Of a DNA stretch of 64,000 nucleotides, positions 8,337-17,145 are shown one piece after another. Within the stretch, counting starts at the first letter, position 1; the number at the start of each line of letters is the position of its first letter. A model generated the notes under the pieces. The model did no database searches and was not told where the DNA came from. It saw nothing but the letters and a program-made list of their open reading frames with translations. This DNA is from CAWEHU01 sp963808965 (GTDB taxonomy: Bacteria; Pseudomonadota; Alphaproteobacteria; Acetobacterales; Acetobacteraceae), in the NCBI GenBank assembly GCA_963808965.1, contig CAWEHU010000024.1:5650-69649 (forward strand), written 5' to 3'. Position numbers and translations under genes: made by a program.

Positions 8337-9259
8337 GGCCGGCTCGCGAGCGCCACCCCCGCGACCGCGATCGCCATTCCGACCACCTGCACCGGAGCCA
8401 AGGATTCGCCGAAGAAGGCGAAGGCGAGCGCGGCGACAACCGGTGGCACCAGATAGAAGAGCGAGGCGACCCCGGCGACCGCGCCGTGCTTGATGAGGAT
8501 CAGCAGGAGCGAGATCGCGCCGACGGACAGCCCGAACACCGACCAGAGCAGGCCGATGATGAGGGGCCAGCTTAAGTCGAATTCGCCCTGCTCCACCAAG
8601 GCCGCGAGCGGCACTGTCACGAGAGCCGCCGCCAGGAACTGGATCGCTGCATTCGCACGCAGATCGGCGCTCACCGCCGTCCGCTTCTGCCAGATCGTTC
8701 CGAGCGTGATCGCGACCATGCTGGCGAAGGCCGCGAGAGCCGGGACGGGCGGAACGCCGGCGGTTACGCCCAGTTTCGGAAGCAGCACGAGCAGCGTGCC
8801 TGAACAACCAAGCGCGATCCCGAGCCAGCGCCGCGGACTGACGCGCTCGCCGAGAAGCCGGCCCGCCAAGGCCGCCGTCAACACGGGCTGAAGCCCGGCG
8901 ATCAGCGCGGCGAGACCCGCCGGCAATCCGTGGCGAACGGACCAGAACACGCCGCCCAGGTATATCCCTTGCAAGAGGACGCCGCTGACCATCGCATCAC
9001 GCCACCCCTTCGCGGTGCGCGGCCATTTCGCCCTGACCGCCAGCGCGATGAGGGTAAAGGCCAAGGCGGAAAGCACGTACCGCGCGCAGAGGAAGGTCAG
9101 CGGCTCCGCGTGCGAGGCGACCAGCCGTGCCACGATGAAGCCCGTGGCCCAGATCAGCACGAAAAGCACGGGCGCGGTTCGGTCGAAGGCGGAGCGGCGC
9201 CGGATTTCAACCCCGGCAGACGAGGACTCCGAAAGCTCGGCCGCGCGCTCGTTCGGCAT
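8333..9259 (-). CDS. EamA/DMT-superfamily permease
   Basis: About 308 residues from the ATG of MPNERAAELS at 9259; the frame stays open to 9406 but the extra N terminus is Gly/Ser-rich and overlaps selA. Ten hydrophobic helices form two EamA repeats (VLFVLIWATGFIVARL, GLPAGLAALIAGLQPVLTAA, then PLIIGLLWSVFGLSVGAISL, VASLFYLVPPVVAALAFAFF). DMT-superfamily proteins export metabolites or amino acids through the inner membrane; the substrate is unknown. Divergent from selA with about 80 bases between. Confidence 0.8.
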   Translation of the reverse strand: MPNERAAELSESSSAGVEIRRRSAFDRTAPVLFVLIWATGFIVARLVASHAEPLTFLCARYVLSALAFTLIALAVRAKWPRTAKGWRDAMVSGVLLQGIYLGGVFWSVRHGLPAGLAALIAGLQPVLTAALAGRLLGERVSPRRWLGIALGCSGTLLVLLPKLGVTAGVPPVPALAAFASMVAITLGTIWQKRTAVSADLRANAAIQFLAAALVTVPLAALVEQGEFDLSWPLIIGLLWSVFGLSVGAISLLLILIKHGAVAGVASLFYLVPPVVAALAFAFFGESLAPVQVVGMAIAVAGVALASRP

Positions 9260-9339
9260 GGGAGGTTTCCTCAACGAGTCGCCGGTTCCGGAAGGTCGCG
9301 TGTGCTTGCCCCCGCCGCCCGGCTTACTACCATGCCCCG

Positions 9340-10734
9340 ATGACGAGTCCGCTGCCATCGGTTGACGCCCTGCTGCGAACACAGGAGGCAGCGGTGCTGC
9401 TGGCACGGTTCGGACGGGAGGCGACCCTCGCGGCGATCCGAGCGGAGCTGGCGCGACTGCGGGCTGAGCGGCGGTTTCACGCGCCCATGCTTGGGATCCT
9501 GGACGCGGCCAGCGATGCGCTGAACCGCCGCTTCGCCGTCTCGCAGCGTCCCGTCTTCAATCTGACCGGCACCGTGCTGCACACCAATCTCGGCCGCGCC
9601 CCCTTGCCGCCCGAGGCAGCCGAGGCGGCGGCGGCGGCGCTCCGCTCCGCGACCACCCTGGAGTTCGACCTCGCGACCGGCCGGCGCGGCGAGCGGGACG
9701 ACCATGTGCGCGGGCTCCTCCGCACCTTGACCGGCGCCGAGGACGCGACCGTCGTGAACAACAACGCGGCCGCGGTGCTGCTGATCCTGAACACATTGGC
9801 GCTCGGCCGTGACGTGCCGGTCTCCCGCGGCGAGCTGGTCGAGATCGGCGGATCCTTTCGCATGCCCGACATCATGGCGCGGTCCGGGGCGCGGCTCGTG
9901 GAGGTGGGCACCACGAACCGGACCCATGCCCGGGACTTCCAGGCCGCGATCGGGCCGGAGACGGCGATGCTGATGCGCGTCCATCAATCCAACTACGCGA
10001 TCGCCGGCTTCACGGCCGCGGTCCCGCTCCTGGAGCTGGCCACTATCGCGCACGCGGCGGGCTTGCCCTGTGTCGATGATCTCGGCAGCGGCAGTCTGAT
10101 CGATCTCGCTTCCTGGGGCCTTCCGCATGAACCGATGCCGCAGGAATCCCTGGCGGCGGGGGCCGATCTCGTCTGTTTCTCGGGCGACAAGCTGCTGGGC
10201 GGTCCCCAGGCGGGGCTGATTCTGGGCCGAGCCGAGCTGATTGCTCGCCTGAACGCGAACCCGCTCAAACGCGCGATGCGGCTGGACAAGGCCCGTCTCG
10301 CCGCACTTGAGCACGTCCTCCGTTTGTATCTGGACCCGGCGCGGCTCGCCGAGCGTCTCCCGGCGCTCCGGTTATTGAGCCGCGCCCCGGTCGCCATCGA
10401 AGCGACGGCCCGTCGCGTCATCCAGGGCGTCCGCGCGTTTTTTCAGTCGCGTCCGGTCCTCGTCGAATCGTGCCGGAGCCAAATCGGGTCCGGGGCGCTG
10501 CCGGTGGACCTGCTGCCTTCCTTCGCCATCACGATCGGCGGCTCCGGCCTCGAATCCGCCGCGGGGCAACTGCGCGCGCTGCCTCGCCCCGTGATCGGGC
10601 GCATCAGCCAGGGTCGCCTTTGGCTCGACTGCCGGTGCCTGGAAGAAGAGTCCGAGGCGGACTTCCTGGCCCAGCTAAGCGAGGCGGAAGAAGCGGGCCG
10701 GGTCGCAGCCATCGGCGATTCACTCACCCTATAG
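9340..10734 (+). CDS. selA: L-seryl-tRNA(Sec) selenium transferase
   Basis: A 464-residue PLP enzyme of normal SelA length. It converts Ser-tRNA(Sec) to Sec-tRNA(Sec) with selenophosphate. Features seen: the RRFHAPMLGILDAASDALNRRF N-terminal domain, NLTGTVLHTNLGRAP, VVNNNAAAVLLILNTLA, GGSFRMPDIMARSGARLVEVGTTNRTH, and FSGDKLLGGPQAG, in which Lys284 is the predicted PLP-binding lysine. SelB, which usually follows, is not in this window; the next genes belong to the yqeY-dnaG-rpoD group. No selenoprotein or tRNA(Sec) was recognised here, so those must be elsewhere if the pathway works. Confidence 0.92.
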   Translation: MTSPLPSVDALLRTQEAAVLLARFGREATLAAIRAELARLRAERRFHAPMLGILDAASDALNRRFAVSQRPVFNLTGTVLHTNLGRAPLPPEAAEAAAAALRSATTLEFDLATGRRGERDDHVRGLLRTLTGAEDATVVNNNAAAVLLILNTLALGRDVPVSRGELVEIGGSFRMPDIMARSGARLVEVGTTNRTHARDFQAAIGPETAMLMRVHQSNYAIAGFTAAVPLLELATIAHAAGLPCVDDLGSGSLIDLASWGLPHEPMPQESLAAGADLVCFSGDKLLGGPQAGLILGRAELIARLNANPLKRAMRLDKARLAALEHVLRLYLDPARLAERLPALRLLSRAPVAIEATARRVIQGVRAFFQSRPVLVESCRSQIGSGALPVDLLPSFAITIGGSGLESAAGQLRALPRPVIGRISQGRLWLDCRCLEEESEADFLAQLSEAEEAGRVAAIGDSLTL

Positions 10735-10750
10735 TAGGGGAGCTTTTTTT
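10727..10750 (+). terminator. short-stem intrinsic terminator after selA
   Basis: A five-pair stem (CCCTA at 10727-10731 with TAGGG at 10735-10739) contains the selA stop codon in its loop and is followed within a few bases by seven T residues (10744-10750). The stem is short, so termination may be partial, but position and T-run fit an end of the selA transcript before yqeY. Confidence 0.5.
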
Positions 10751-10764
10751 CCGGAGACGTGCCG

Positions 10765-11224
10765 ATGGGATTGCGCGACCAGTTCAGTACCCGAACTCAA
10801 ATCATCCATGAAGGCCGGGAATACCGCGCGCACCTCCACGCTTCGGATGATCCTCGCGAAACTGAAGGACGCCGATATCGCCGCCCGGCCCAAGGGGGTG
10901 GACAAGATTTCGGATGAGGAGGTGATGACCGCGCTCCGGGGCATGGTGAAGTCCCGGCGGGAGGCTGTCGATCTCTACCGGCAGGGCAACCGGCCGGAAC
11001 TGGCGGAAAAGGAGGAGGCCGAAATCGCCGTGATCGAAAGCTTCCTGCCCCGCCAGATGGATGAGGCGGCCATGGGGCAGGCGGTGGAGGAAGCGGTGGC
11101 CGAGACCGGCGCGGCCTCGGTCAAGGACATGGGCAAGGTCATGGCGGCGCTGAAGGCGAAGCACGCGGCCACGCTGGATATGGCGAAGGTCGGCCCGCTC
11201 GTGAAAGCGAAACTGTCGGCCTGA
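10765..11224 (+). CDS. yqeY: GatB/YqeY-domain protein, frameshifted near its start
   Basis: The body (MKAGNTARTSTLRMILAKLK, ISDEEVMTALRGMVKSRRE, IAVIESFLPRQMDE, SVKDMGKVMAALKAKHA) is a typical YqeY protein related to the tRNA-binding tail of GatB. The ATG at 10808 would give a protein lacking the conserved first 14 residues. An upstream ATG at 10765 with GGAG spacing reads GLRDQFSTR, and removing one A near 10794 joins it in frame as STRLKSSMKAGNTA, restoring a normal 152-residue protein. So an extra base is inferred at 10794-10795. The stop overlaps the dnaG start (TGATG), as in the usual operon. Confidence 0.85.
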
Positions 11225-13015
11225 TGGCGCTTCCGTCCGCCTTCCTGGAGGAATTGCGTGCTCGGACGCCGCTCGCGGCCGTGATCGGCCGGCGCGTGAG
11301 GCTCGTCCGGTCGGGCCGCGAGCTGAAGGGATGCTGCCCGTTCCACGACGAAAAAACGCCGTCCTTCTACGTCTACGACGACCATTTCCATTGCTTCGGC
11401 TGTGGCGCGCATGGCGACGCGATCAGCTTTGTCATGCAAAGCCAGGGCGCCGGATTCACCGAGGCGGTCGAGCAGTTGGCCGCGGAAGCCGGGCTCGAAG
11501 TTCCGAAGCCCACCCCGGCGGCGGCCGAGGCTGAGCGGCGCCGGCACGATCTGGCCTCCGCGCTGCAGGCGGCGCAGGCGAGCTTCCAGCGCCGGCTGTT
11601 CCTGCCGGAGGGGCGCGCCGCGCTCGATTACCTCCGCGGCCGGGGCCTGAGCGAGACCACCATCCGCCGTTTCGGCCTGGGCTGGTCGGGTGAGGGCCGG
11701 GGCGCGCTGAGCGCCGAGCTGGCGCGCGACGGGATCGAGCCGGGGCTGCTGATCGAGGCAGGGTTGATGCGCACGGCGGAGGACGGGCGGGCGTTCGACC
11801 TGTTCTTCAATCGTGTGATGTTCCCGATCCGCGATCGTCGCGGCCGGCTCATCAGCTTCGGCGGCCGCACGCTCGGAGACGGTCAGCCCAAATACGTGAA
11901 CGGGCCGGAGACCGCGCTGTTCTCCAAGCGCCGCAGCCTCTACGCGCTCGATCTTGCGCGCGAAGCGGTCCGGGGCGGCGAACGCCTCTTGGTGGTCGAG
12001 GGCTACATGGACGTGATCGCCCTGCATCAGGCGGGTTTCGGGGGTGCGGTCGCGCCGCTGGGAACGGCGCTGACCGAAGAGCAACTTCAGGAATTATGGC
12101 GTATCTCGCCGACCCCCGAGCTGTGCTTCGATGGGGATCAGGCGGGCCGCCGCGCGGCAGCGAAAGCCGCGGAAACCGCTCTGCCGATGCTCGCGCCGGA
12201 CCGCAGCCTGCGCTTGGTCTCGCTACCCCCGGAGGAGGACCCCGATACGCTCGTCCGCCGCCATGGTGCGAGCGCGTTTCAGGCCGGTACTGGACGCGGC
12301 CCGCCCGTTGTCGGAGGCGCTGTTCGGCTTGCTGGGCGAGGGGGTCGATCAAGCCGTCCCCGAGCAACGCGCGGCATTTCGCGCTCGATTGGAAGCCGCC
12401 GCGCGGCGCATCGGTGACCGGGCGCTCGCGAGCGAGTATCGCAGCGCCTTGTTAGAGCGCTTCTTCGCTGCCCGGCATGGTCGCCGGAAGCAGCCCTTCT
12501 CGCCGCCAACCCGCCCCGCGGCTCGCATCCCCTTCACCGGCGATCACGCGGCGGCCGAGCGGATCCGCATACTCACCGCGATTCTCCTCCACCATCCCGG
12601 CCTCCTGCACGATTTGGAGCACGCCTATGCGGAAATCGAGCTTCCGGCCCCTTTCGCGCGGCTGAGAGACGAGCTTTTGGAGTGGGCAAAGATCTCGGAT
12701 GTGCTTGACTCGTCAGCATTGATCGCCCACCTGCACTCGGTCGGTTTGGCGGCGGAAGCTGCGCAGACCCTTTCGGCGGTTCCCGTGCCGCTCCCGGGTT
12801 GCGCGTCGACCGAAGCCATGCCGGCGGAGGCCGAGGCAGGCTGGTGGCACATTTTCGGGTTGATGCATCGCGGCCGGCTTGAGGAAGAAGTCGCGGCGGC
12901 TCACCGGGACTTGGCAGAAAGGATGAACGAGGCGACCCAGCGACGCCTCATCGCCCTCTGCACCGCTCGGGACGCGCTGCGCCGCGGAGAGCAGGGCGGC
13001 GAGGCCGAGACATGA
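11224..13015 (+). CDS. dnaG: DNA primase, split by an apparent +1 frameshift
   Basis: Makes RNA primers for replication. N-terminal zinc domain: GCCPFHDEKTPSF and FHCFGCGAHGD (CHC2 ligands). Then the RNA-polymerase (TOPRIM) core: RGRLISFGGRTLGDGQPKY, LLVVEGYMDVIALHQAG, ELCFDGDQAGRRAA with the acidic metal ligands. Frame 1 ends at 12417 after GASAFQAG; deleting one G at 12286-12287 continues as AFQAVLDAARPLSEALFGLL in the next frame to 13015, giving 596 residues, the usual length. The C-terminal part is the DnaB-binding domain. DnaG is essential, so a real disruption is unlikely; sequencing error is the simplest reading. Start overlaps the yqeY stop. Confidence 0.9.
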
Positions 13016-13034
13016 CCCGAAGCATTGTAGGGGT

Positions 13035-13054
13035 GCCCGTCCGTGAGGACGGGT
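13035..13054 (+). promoter_or_regulatory. GNRA-capped hairpin ahead of rpoD
   Basis: Seven perfect pairs (13036-13042 with 13047-13053, plus a G-T closing pair) capped by GTGA, an RNA GNRA tetraloop, then GCGTTTTCATTT. It sits in the 74-base dnaG-rpoD gap. It may be a weak terminator, a processing site that separates dnaG and rpoD mRNA levels, or a stabiliser of the rpoD 5' end. In E. coli a processing site lies between these same two genes, but homology of this hairpin is only an analogy. Confidence 0.45.
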
Positions 13055-13089
13055 GCGTCAGCGTTTTCATTTCTGGAGTACCCTGAGCA

Positions 13090-15096
13090 ATGGCAACCAA
13101 GCCGAACGCGACCACCGAGGCCGTCACTGCCGACCAGGACGTCGAAACGACCCTGCTTGACGTCCAGTCCGCGGCGGTCAAGCGACTGATCGCGAAGGCG
13201 AAGGAGCGCGGCTACATCACCTTCGACGAGCTGAATACCATCCTTCCGCCGGATCAGAACAGCTCCGAGCAAATCGAAGACGTGATGGCCAATTTCAGCG
13301 AAATGGGCATCCAGGTCGTCGAGAGCGAGGAGAGCGAGGACGGCGAAGCGCCGGTCGCCAAGACCGAGAAGACGGAGGAGGCCGAGGAGGAACAGTCCGG
13401 CAATATCGACGAGGAGAGCGTTGGCCGCACCGACGATCCGGTGCGGATGTACCTGCGCGAGATGGGCAGCGTCGAGTTGCTGTCGCGCGAGGGCGAGATC
13501 GCCATCGCCAAGCGCATCGAGGCCGGGCGCGACATGATGATCGGCGGCCTGTGCGAGAGCCCGCTCACCTTCAAGGCGATCATCAATTGGCACGACCAGC
13601 TCAAGGCTGGCCGGATGCTGCTCCGAGACATCATCGACCTTGAGGCGACCCAGGGCGCGGGGGCGCCGGGGGCGCCCGGTGCGCCTGCGCCCGACGGCCA
13701 CGGGAACGGCCACGCGAACGGCCACGCGAACGGCCATGGGAACGGCGCCGAACCCGCCGCCGCCGAACCCGCCGCGGAGAATTTCGAGGCCGAGGACATC
13801 GACGAAGGGGAGGATCCCGAGGCCGCGGCGATGTCGCTGTCGGCGCTGGAGGAGAAGCTCAAGCCCGAGGTGCTCGCGACCTTCGAGGAGATCGAGGGTC
13901 TCTACAAGAAGCTGCACAGGATGCAGCACCGGCGCCTCGAGAGCATGACGTCGGGCGAGGAGATCAACGCCCGCTCCGAGAAAAGCTACGAGAAGCAGCG
14001 CGAGGAGTTGGTCCACAAGGTCGCCCAGGTCCGGTTGCACAATAACCGGATCGAGGAGCTGGTCATGCAGCTGAAGCAGCTCAATCAGCGCCTGACGGCG
14101 CTGGAGGGGCAACTGCTGCGCATGGCGGAATCGAGCAAGGTCAATCGGGAAGACTTCCTGAAGCACTATCGCGGCGAGGAGCTCGACCCGAACTGGGTCG
14201 AGCGGGTGGCGACGCTGACGGGCAAGGGGTGGAAGACTTTCGTCAGCAGACATTTCGAGGATATCGGCAAAGCCCGCACCCAGATCGCGGCCGTGGCGAA
14301 CGACGCCGGCCTGCCGATCAGTGAGTTCCGCCGCGTGTTCATGACCGTCAGCCGCGGCGAGCGCGACAGCGCGCGGGCGAAGAAGGAGATGATCGAGGCG
14401 AATTTGCGGCTCGTGATCTCGATCGCGAAGAAGTACACCAATCGCGGCCTGCAATTCCTGGATCTCATTCAGGAAGGCAATATCGGCCTGATGAAGGCGG
14501 TCGATAAATTCGAGTACCGCCGGGGTTATAAGTTCAGCACCTACGCGACGTGGTGGATTCGCCAGGCGATCACCCGTTCGATCGCCGATCAGGCGCGCAC
14601 GATCCGAATCCCCGTGCATATGATCGAGACCATCAACAAGCTGGTGCGCACGTCGCGCCAGATGCTGCACGAGATCGGCCGCGAGCCCGCGCCCGAAGAG
14701 CTGGCCGAGAAGCTCGGCATGCCGCTCGAGAAGGTGCGGAAGGTGCTGAAGATCGCGAAGGAGCCGATCAGCCTGGAAACCCCGATCGGCGACGAGGAGG
14801 ACAGCCATCTCGGCGACTTCATTGAAGACAAGGCGGCGGTCATTCCGCTGGACGCAGCGATTCAGGCCAATCTGCGCGAGGCGACGACGCGCGTGCTGTC
14901 GAGCCTCACGCCACGCGAGGAGCGCGTGTTGCGCATGCGATTCGGCATCGGCATGAACACCGACCATACGCTGGAGGAGGTCGGTCAGCAGTTCAACGTC
15001 ACGCGCGAGCGCATCCGCCAGATCGAGGCGAAAGCGTTACGCAAGCTGAAACATCCGAGCCGCAGCCGCAAGCTGCGCAGCTTTCTCGACGACTGA
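13090..15096 (+). CDS. rpoD: RNA polymerase primary sigma factor (sigma 70)
   Basis: A 668-residue housekeeping sigma factor. Region 1.1 near residues 25-75 (AAVKRLIAKAKERGYITFDEL), region 1.2 (DDPVRMYLREMGSVELLSREGE), a long acidic non-conserved insert, regions 2.1-2.4 (RLVISIAKKYTNRGLQFLDL, YKFSTYATWWIRQAITRSIA), region 3 (IPVHMIETINKLVRTSRQ) and region 4 (LEEVGQQFNVTRERIRQIEAKA) that contacts the -35 element. The insert holds an unusual Gly-His-x-Asn tandem repeat at residues 203-218. It follows dnaG as in many proteobacteria. Confidence 0.95.
   Translation: MATKPNATTEAVTADQDVETTLLDVQSAAVKRLIAKAKERGYITFDELNTILPPDQNSSEQIEDVMANFSEMGIQVVESEESEDGEAPVAKTEKTEEAEEEQSGNIDEESVGRTDDPVRMYLREMGSVELLSREGEIAIAKRIEAGRDMMIGGLCESPLTFKAIINWHDQLKAGRMLLRDIIDLEATQGAGAPGAPGAPAPDGHGNGHANGHANGHGNGAEPAAAEPAAENFEAEDIDEGEDPEAAAMSLSALEEKLKPEVLATFEEIEGLYKKLHRMQHRRLESMTSGEEINARSEKSYEKQREELVHKVAQVRLHNNRIEELVMQLKQLNQRLTALEGQLLRMAESSKVNREDFLKHYRGEELDPNWVERVATLTGKGWKTFVSRHFEDIGKARTQIAAVANDAGLPISEFRRVFMTVSRGERDSARAKKEMIEANLRLVISIAKKYTNRGLQFLDLIQEGNIGLMKAVDKFEYRRGYKFSTYATWWIRQAITRSIADQARTIRIPVHMIETINKLVRTSRQMLHEIGREPAPEELAEKLGMPLEKVRKVLKIAKEPISLETPIGDEEDSHLGDFIEDKAAVIPLDAAIQANLREATTRVLSSLTPREERVLRMRFGIGMNTDHTLEEVGQQFNVTRERIRQIEAKALRKLKHPSRSRKLRSFLDD
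13696..13743 (+). repeat. four 12-bp tandem repeats inside rpoD
   Basis: Four imperfect copies of a 12-base unit (GGCCACGNGAAC) encode Gly-His-Gly/Ala-Asn four times, at RpoD residues 203-218 in the non-conserved region between 1.2 and 2.1, just after a GAP-rich stretch (GAPGAPGAPAP). Copy number is likely variable by slippage because the unit is a multiple of three. Confidence 0.85.
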
Positions 15097-15125
15097 GCGG
15101 CGCGGAGCGCGAACGAGGGGGAAGC

Positions 15126-15683
15126 ATGGAGCCTGTGCTCCGCGTGAACGTGACCGTCACGTTCCTGCGCATGGATCGCAGACCCTCCGAGCCGGCCCCA
15201 TCCTTCCCGGGTGGGTTCTCGATCGTGCAGGCGACCCGCTGCTCGGTCTCGTTCTATCGTTATCTTTACGACACGGTGGGCGCGGACTACGTGTGGTGGC
15301 TGCGCCGCACCATGCCGAATGGGGAGCTGGATGACCACCTGCGCCACCCGCGCATCTCCATCCACGTCCTCTACGCGGAAGGGGAACCGGCCGGTTTCTA
15401 CGAGCTGGACGCAAGACCGTGGCCCAACGTGAATCTAAGCTATTTCGGCCTCATGCCGCACGCGATCGGACGGAGGCTAGGCTCTGCTTTCCTGCGGAAC
15501 GCGGTCGAGCGGGTGTGGGAGCAGGGCGCACATAGTATGACGGTCAACACCTGCACGGCCGACCATCCGCGGGCGCTGCCGACCTATCTTCGGGCGGGCT
15601 TCCAGCCGGTGCGTCAGGTTCGCGAGCTCTGGAACGTTCCCGTGCGGCTGGGAATGCGCGTGCCGCAGTCGTTGCGGGCTTGA
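15126..15683 (+). CDS. GNAT-family N-acetyltransferase
   Basis: A 185-residue protein with a GGGGAAGC ribosome site before the ATG. The C-terminal two thirds follow the GNAT fold: ISIHVLYAEGEPAGFYELD (strands 2-4), VNLSYFGLMPHAIGRRLGSAFLRNAVERVW, where GRRLGSA replaces the Q/RxxGxG/A acetyl-CoA loop, then VNTCTADHPRALPTYLRAGFQP (the terminal N-x-A-x-x-x-Y-x-x-x-GF motif). The acceptor is unknown. It lies 29 bases after rpoD and ends where the IS-remnant region begins. Confidence 0.8.
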   Translation: MEPVLRVNVTVTFLRMDRRPSEPAPSFPGGFSIVQATRCSVSFYRYLYDTVGADYVWWLRRTMPNGELDDHLRHPRISIHVLYAEGEPAGFYELDARPWPNVNLSYFGLMPHAIGRRLGSAFLRNAVERVWEQGAHSMTVNTCTADHPRALPTYLRAGFQPVRQVRELWNVPVRLGMRVPQSLRA

Positions 15684-15748
15684 GACCCGTAAGGCGACCG
15701 CTAGACTCGTTTTGGGCTGACTGTGAGCGGCTACCCAACCCCCGTTCG

Positions 15749-15766
15749 TTCCCGCGAAAGCGGGAA
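15749..15766. repeat. REP-like palindrome (GAAA loop)
   Basis: TTCCCGC and GCGGGAA pair around GAAA, flanked by GTTCG and TTCC. In translation this gives the familiar IPAFAGTN-type tail. Such palindromes are common dispersed repeats in alphaproteobacteria. A second, related element lies at 16823, so the two flank the IS110/IS256 debris. Confidence 0.7.
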
Positions 15767-15767
15767 T

Positions 15768-16262
15768 TCCGAGCGCCGGGTCGGCCTCGATCGCGCCGGC
15801 GATCTCGGCCTCGAGCTGGGCGAGCACGGTTTCGAGCGCTGCGATCACCTGCGCGAGGGTTTGCCTGACCGCGCTGGCCTGCGCGGTGCCGGCGCGGCAG
15901 CGTTCGGCGTGCAAGGTATCGACGAGCTGGCGGCGGCGAACCACCATCTCGCGCAACGCCTCGTTGCCTTCGACGAGCGACGCGAGGCCGCGGCCCGCGA
16001 GTTCGAGAGCGGCGAAGTCGGCGAGCAGGCCGGCATCGAGCCGGTCGGTCTTGGCCTTGACGCCACGCCGGGTGCGGAACGCCGCGGCTTCATTGGGGTG
16101 CACGCGGGCGAACGGCACGCCTGCCTCGCGCAGGCATTGGCGTAGCGCGCGTTCGATAGCCACCGGTCGGCTCGAACGCCACGAGAGCGATGCTGGTGTG
16201 GTCGAGCGTGCCGAGCCAAGCCTGGATAGCTTGGCGCGTGTTGTCGATGCGGCGAGATGGCC
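15768..16262 (-). pseudogene. IS110-family transposase fragment
   Basis: Minus-strand sequence encodes IDNTRQAIQAWLGTL, SIALVAFEPTGGY, then in another frame ERALRQCLREAGVPFARVHP, RGVKAKTDRLDAGLLADFA, VVRRRQLVDTLHAERCR. This is the N-terminal half of an IS110 DEDD transposase; the conserved K-T-D-x-x-D of KTDRLDA is present. One extra C near 16163 breaks the frame, the first residues are missing, and the C-terminal serine domain is absent: the sequence ends in the REP-like palindrome. Not functional. Confidence 0.8.
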
Positions 16263-16264
16263 CG

Positions 16265-16790
16265 CCGTGGATGCGGGTGGAGCGAGCGCTCGGCGCGCTG
16301 TTCAAGGGGGCGATCGGGAAGGACGTGGTCAGCCGGGTGTGGCGTAAGGTGAAGACGGATTGGGAAGCCTGGACGCGCCGCGATCTGGCCGGGGAGGACA
16401 TCGTCCGGCTGATCCTGGACGACAGCGTGTTGCATGGGCGGCTAGACCGCAAGGCCACCAACATCTCGCTTCTGGTCGTCCTCGGCATCCGTCGCGACGG
16501 GCAGAAGATTTGTCGGCCGTGCGCAACATGGGAGGCGAGAGCGAAGCCGCCGGGCGCGGCGTGCTCAATGATCTCGTCGCATGCGGCCTGCGGAGTCCCG
16601 AATTCCTAAGCGTCGACGGCGACGCCGGACTGGAGAAGGCGCTTGCCGCGCTGTGGCTTGAAGTGCCGACCCAGCGCTGCACCGTGCACAAGCATCGCAA
16701 TCTGCTGGCGCACGCGCCTGATGAGCTGCACGAGGAGGTCAACGCCGACTACACCGACATGATCTATGCCAAGACCCAGTCCCGCGAAAC
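16265..16790 (+). pseudogene. IS256-family (Mutator-type) transposase fragment
   Basis: The plus strand encodes ALGALFKGAIGKDVVSRVWR, RLDRKATNISLLVVLGIRRDGQK, then after a one-base loss near 16505 AVRNMGGESEAAGRG, FLSVDGDAGLEKALAALW and CTVHKHRNLLAHAPDELHEE. These are central parts of an IS256 DDE transposase (second catalytic Asp in VDGDAGLE). Both ends are missing: the left abuts the IS110 piece and the right stops after DYTDMIYAKT near 16780. Dead remnant. Confidence 0.8.
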
Positions 16791-16822
16791 AATGCCACCA
16801 TTCATAATGCGAGAGACCTGGC

Positions 16823-16840
16823 TCCCCGCCTGCGCGGGGA
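16823..16840. repeat. REP-like palindrome
   Basis: TCCCCGC and GCGGGGA pair around a four-base loop within the translated pattern LPACAGMNG, a well-known dispersed repeat signature. It closes the IS debris region on the right. From here to 17145 (about 300 bases) no gene was identified; the sequence becomes less GC-rich just before the next CDS. Confidence 0.65.
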
Positions 16841-17145
16841 TGAACGGAATTTTTGCGTTATCGCGTTCCAGTCAGCATAAAAGGAGTCGAGGCCGCGCGA
16901 TTGCGATGATCGTCAAACACGTCGGCCCCGATCTTTGGCCAAGGAACAGGCGTCGCTCCTGATTTGCGAGTAAATCGACGCCGAGCATCGCCGGCTTGCG
17001 GCCGCAGATTTGGGAAGCGATTTTGCCCGTTGCGATATGCGATAAGAGGGCAGAGCGTCGGTTGTCAGGTAAACAACGCTAAGCGAGAACTTTATGCCAC
17101 TTCGGCGAACGATGGGAGCGGCGCAGCGGCGCGCGGTGCGCGTAC

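Noticed and set aside
12901..14967. A 688-codon open frame antisense to rpoD
   Set aside because: Its residues are a mirror of rpoD codon use in GC-rich DNA (Leu/Arg/His-rich, no domain), while the plus strand is a textbook sigma factor.
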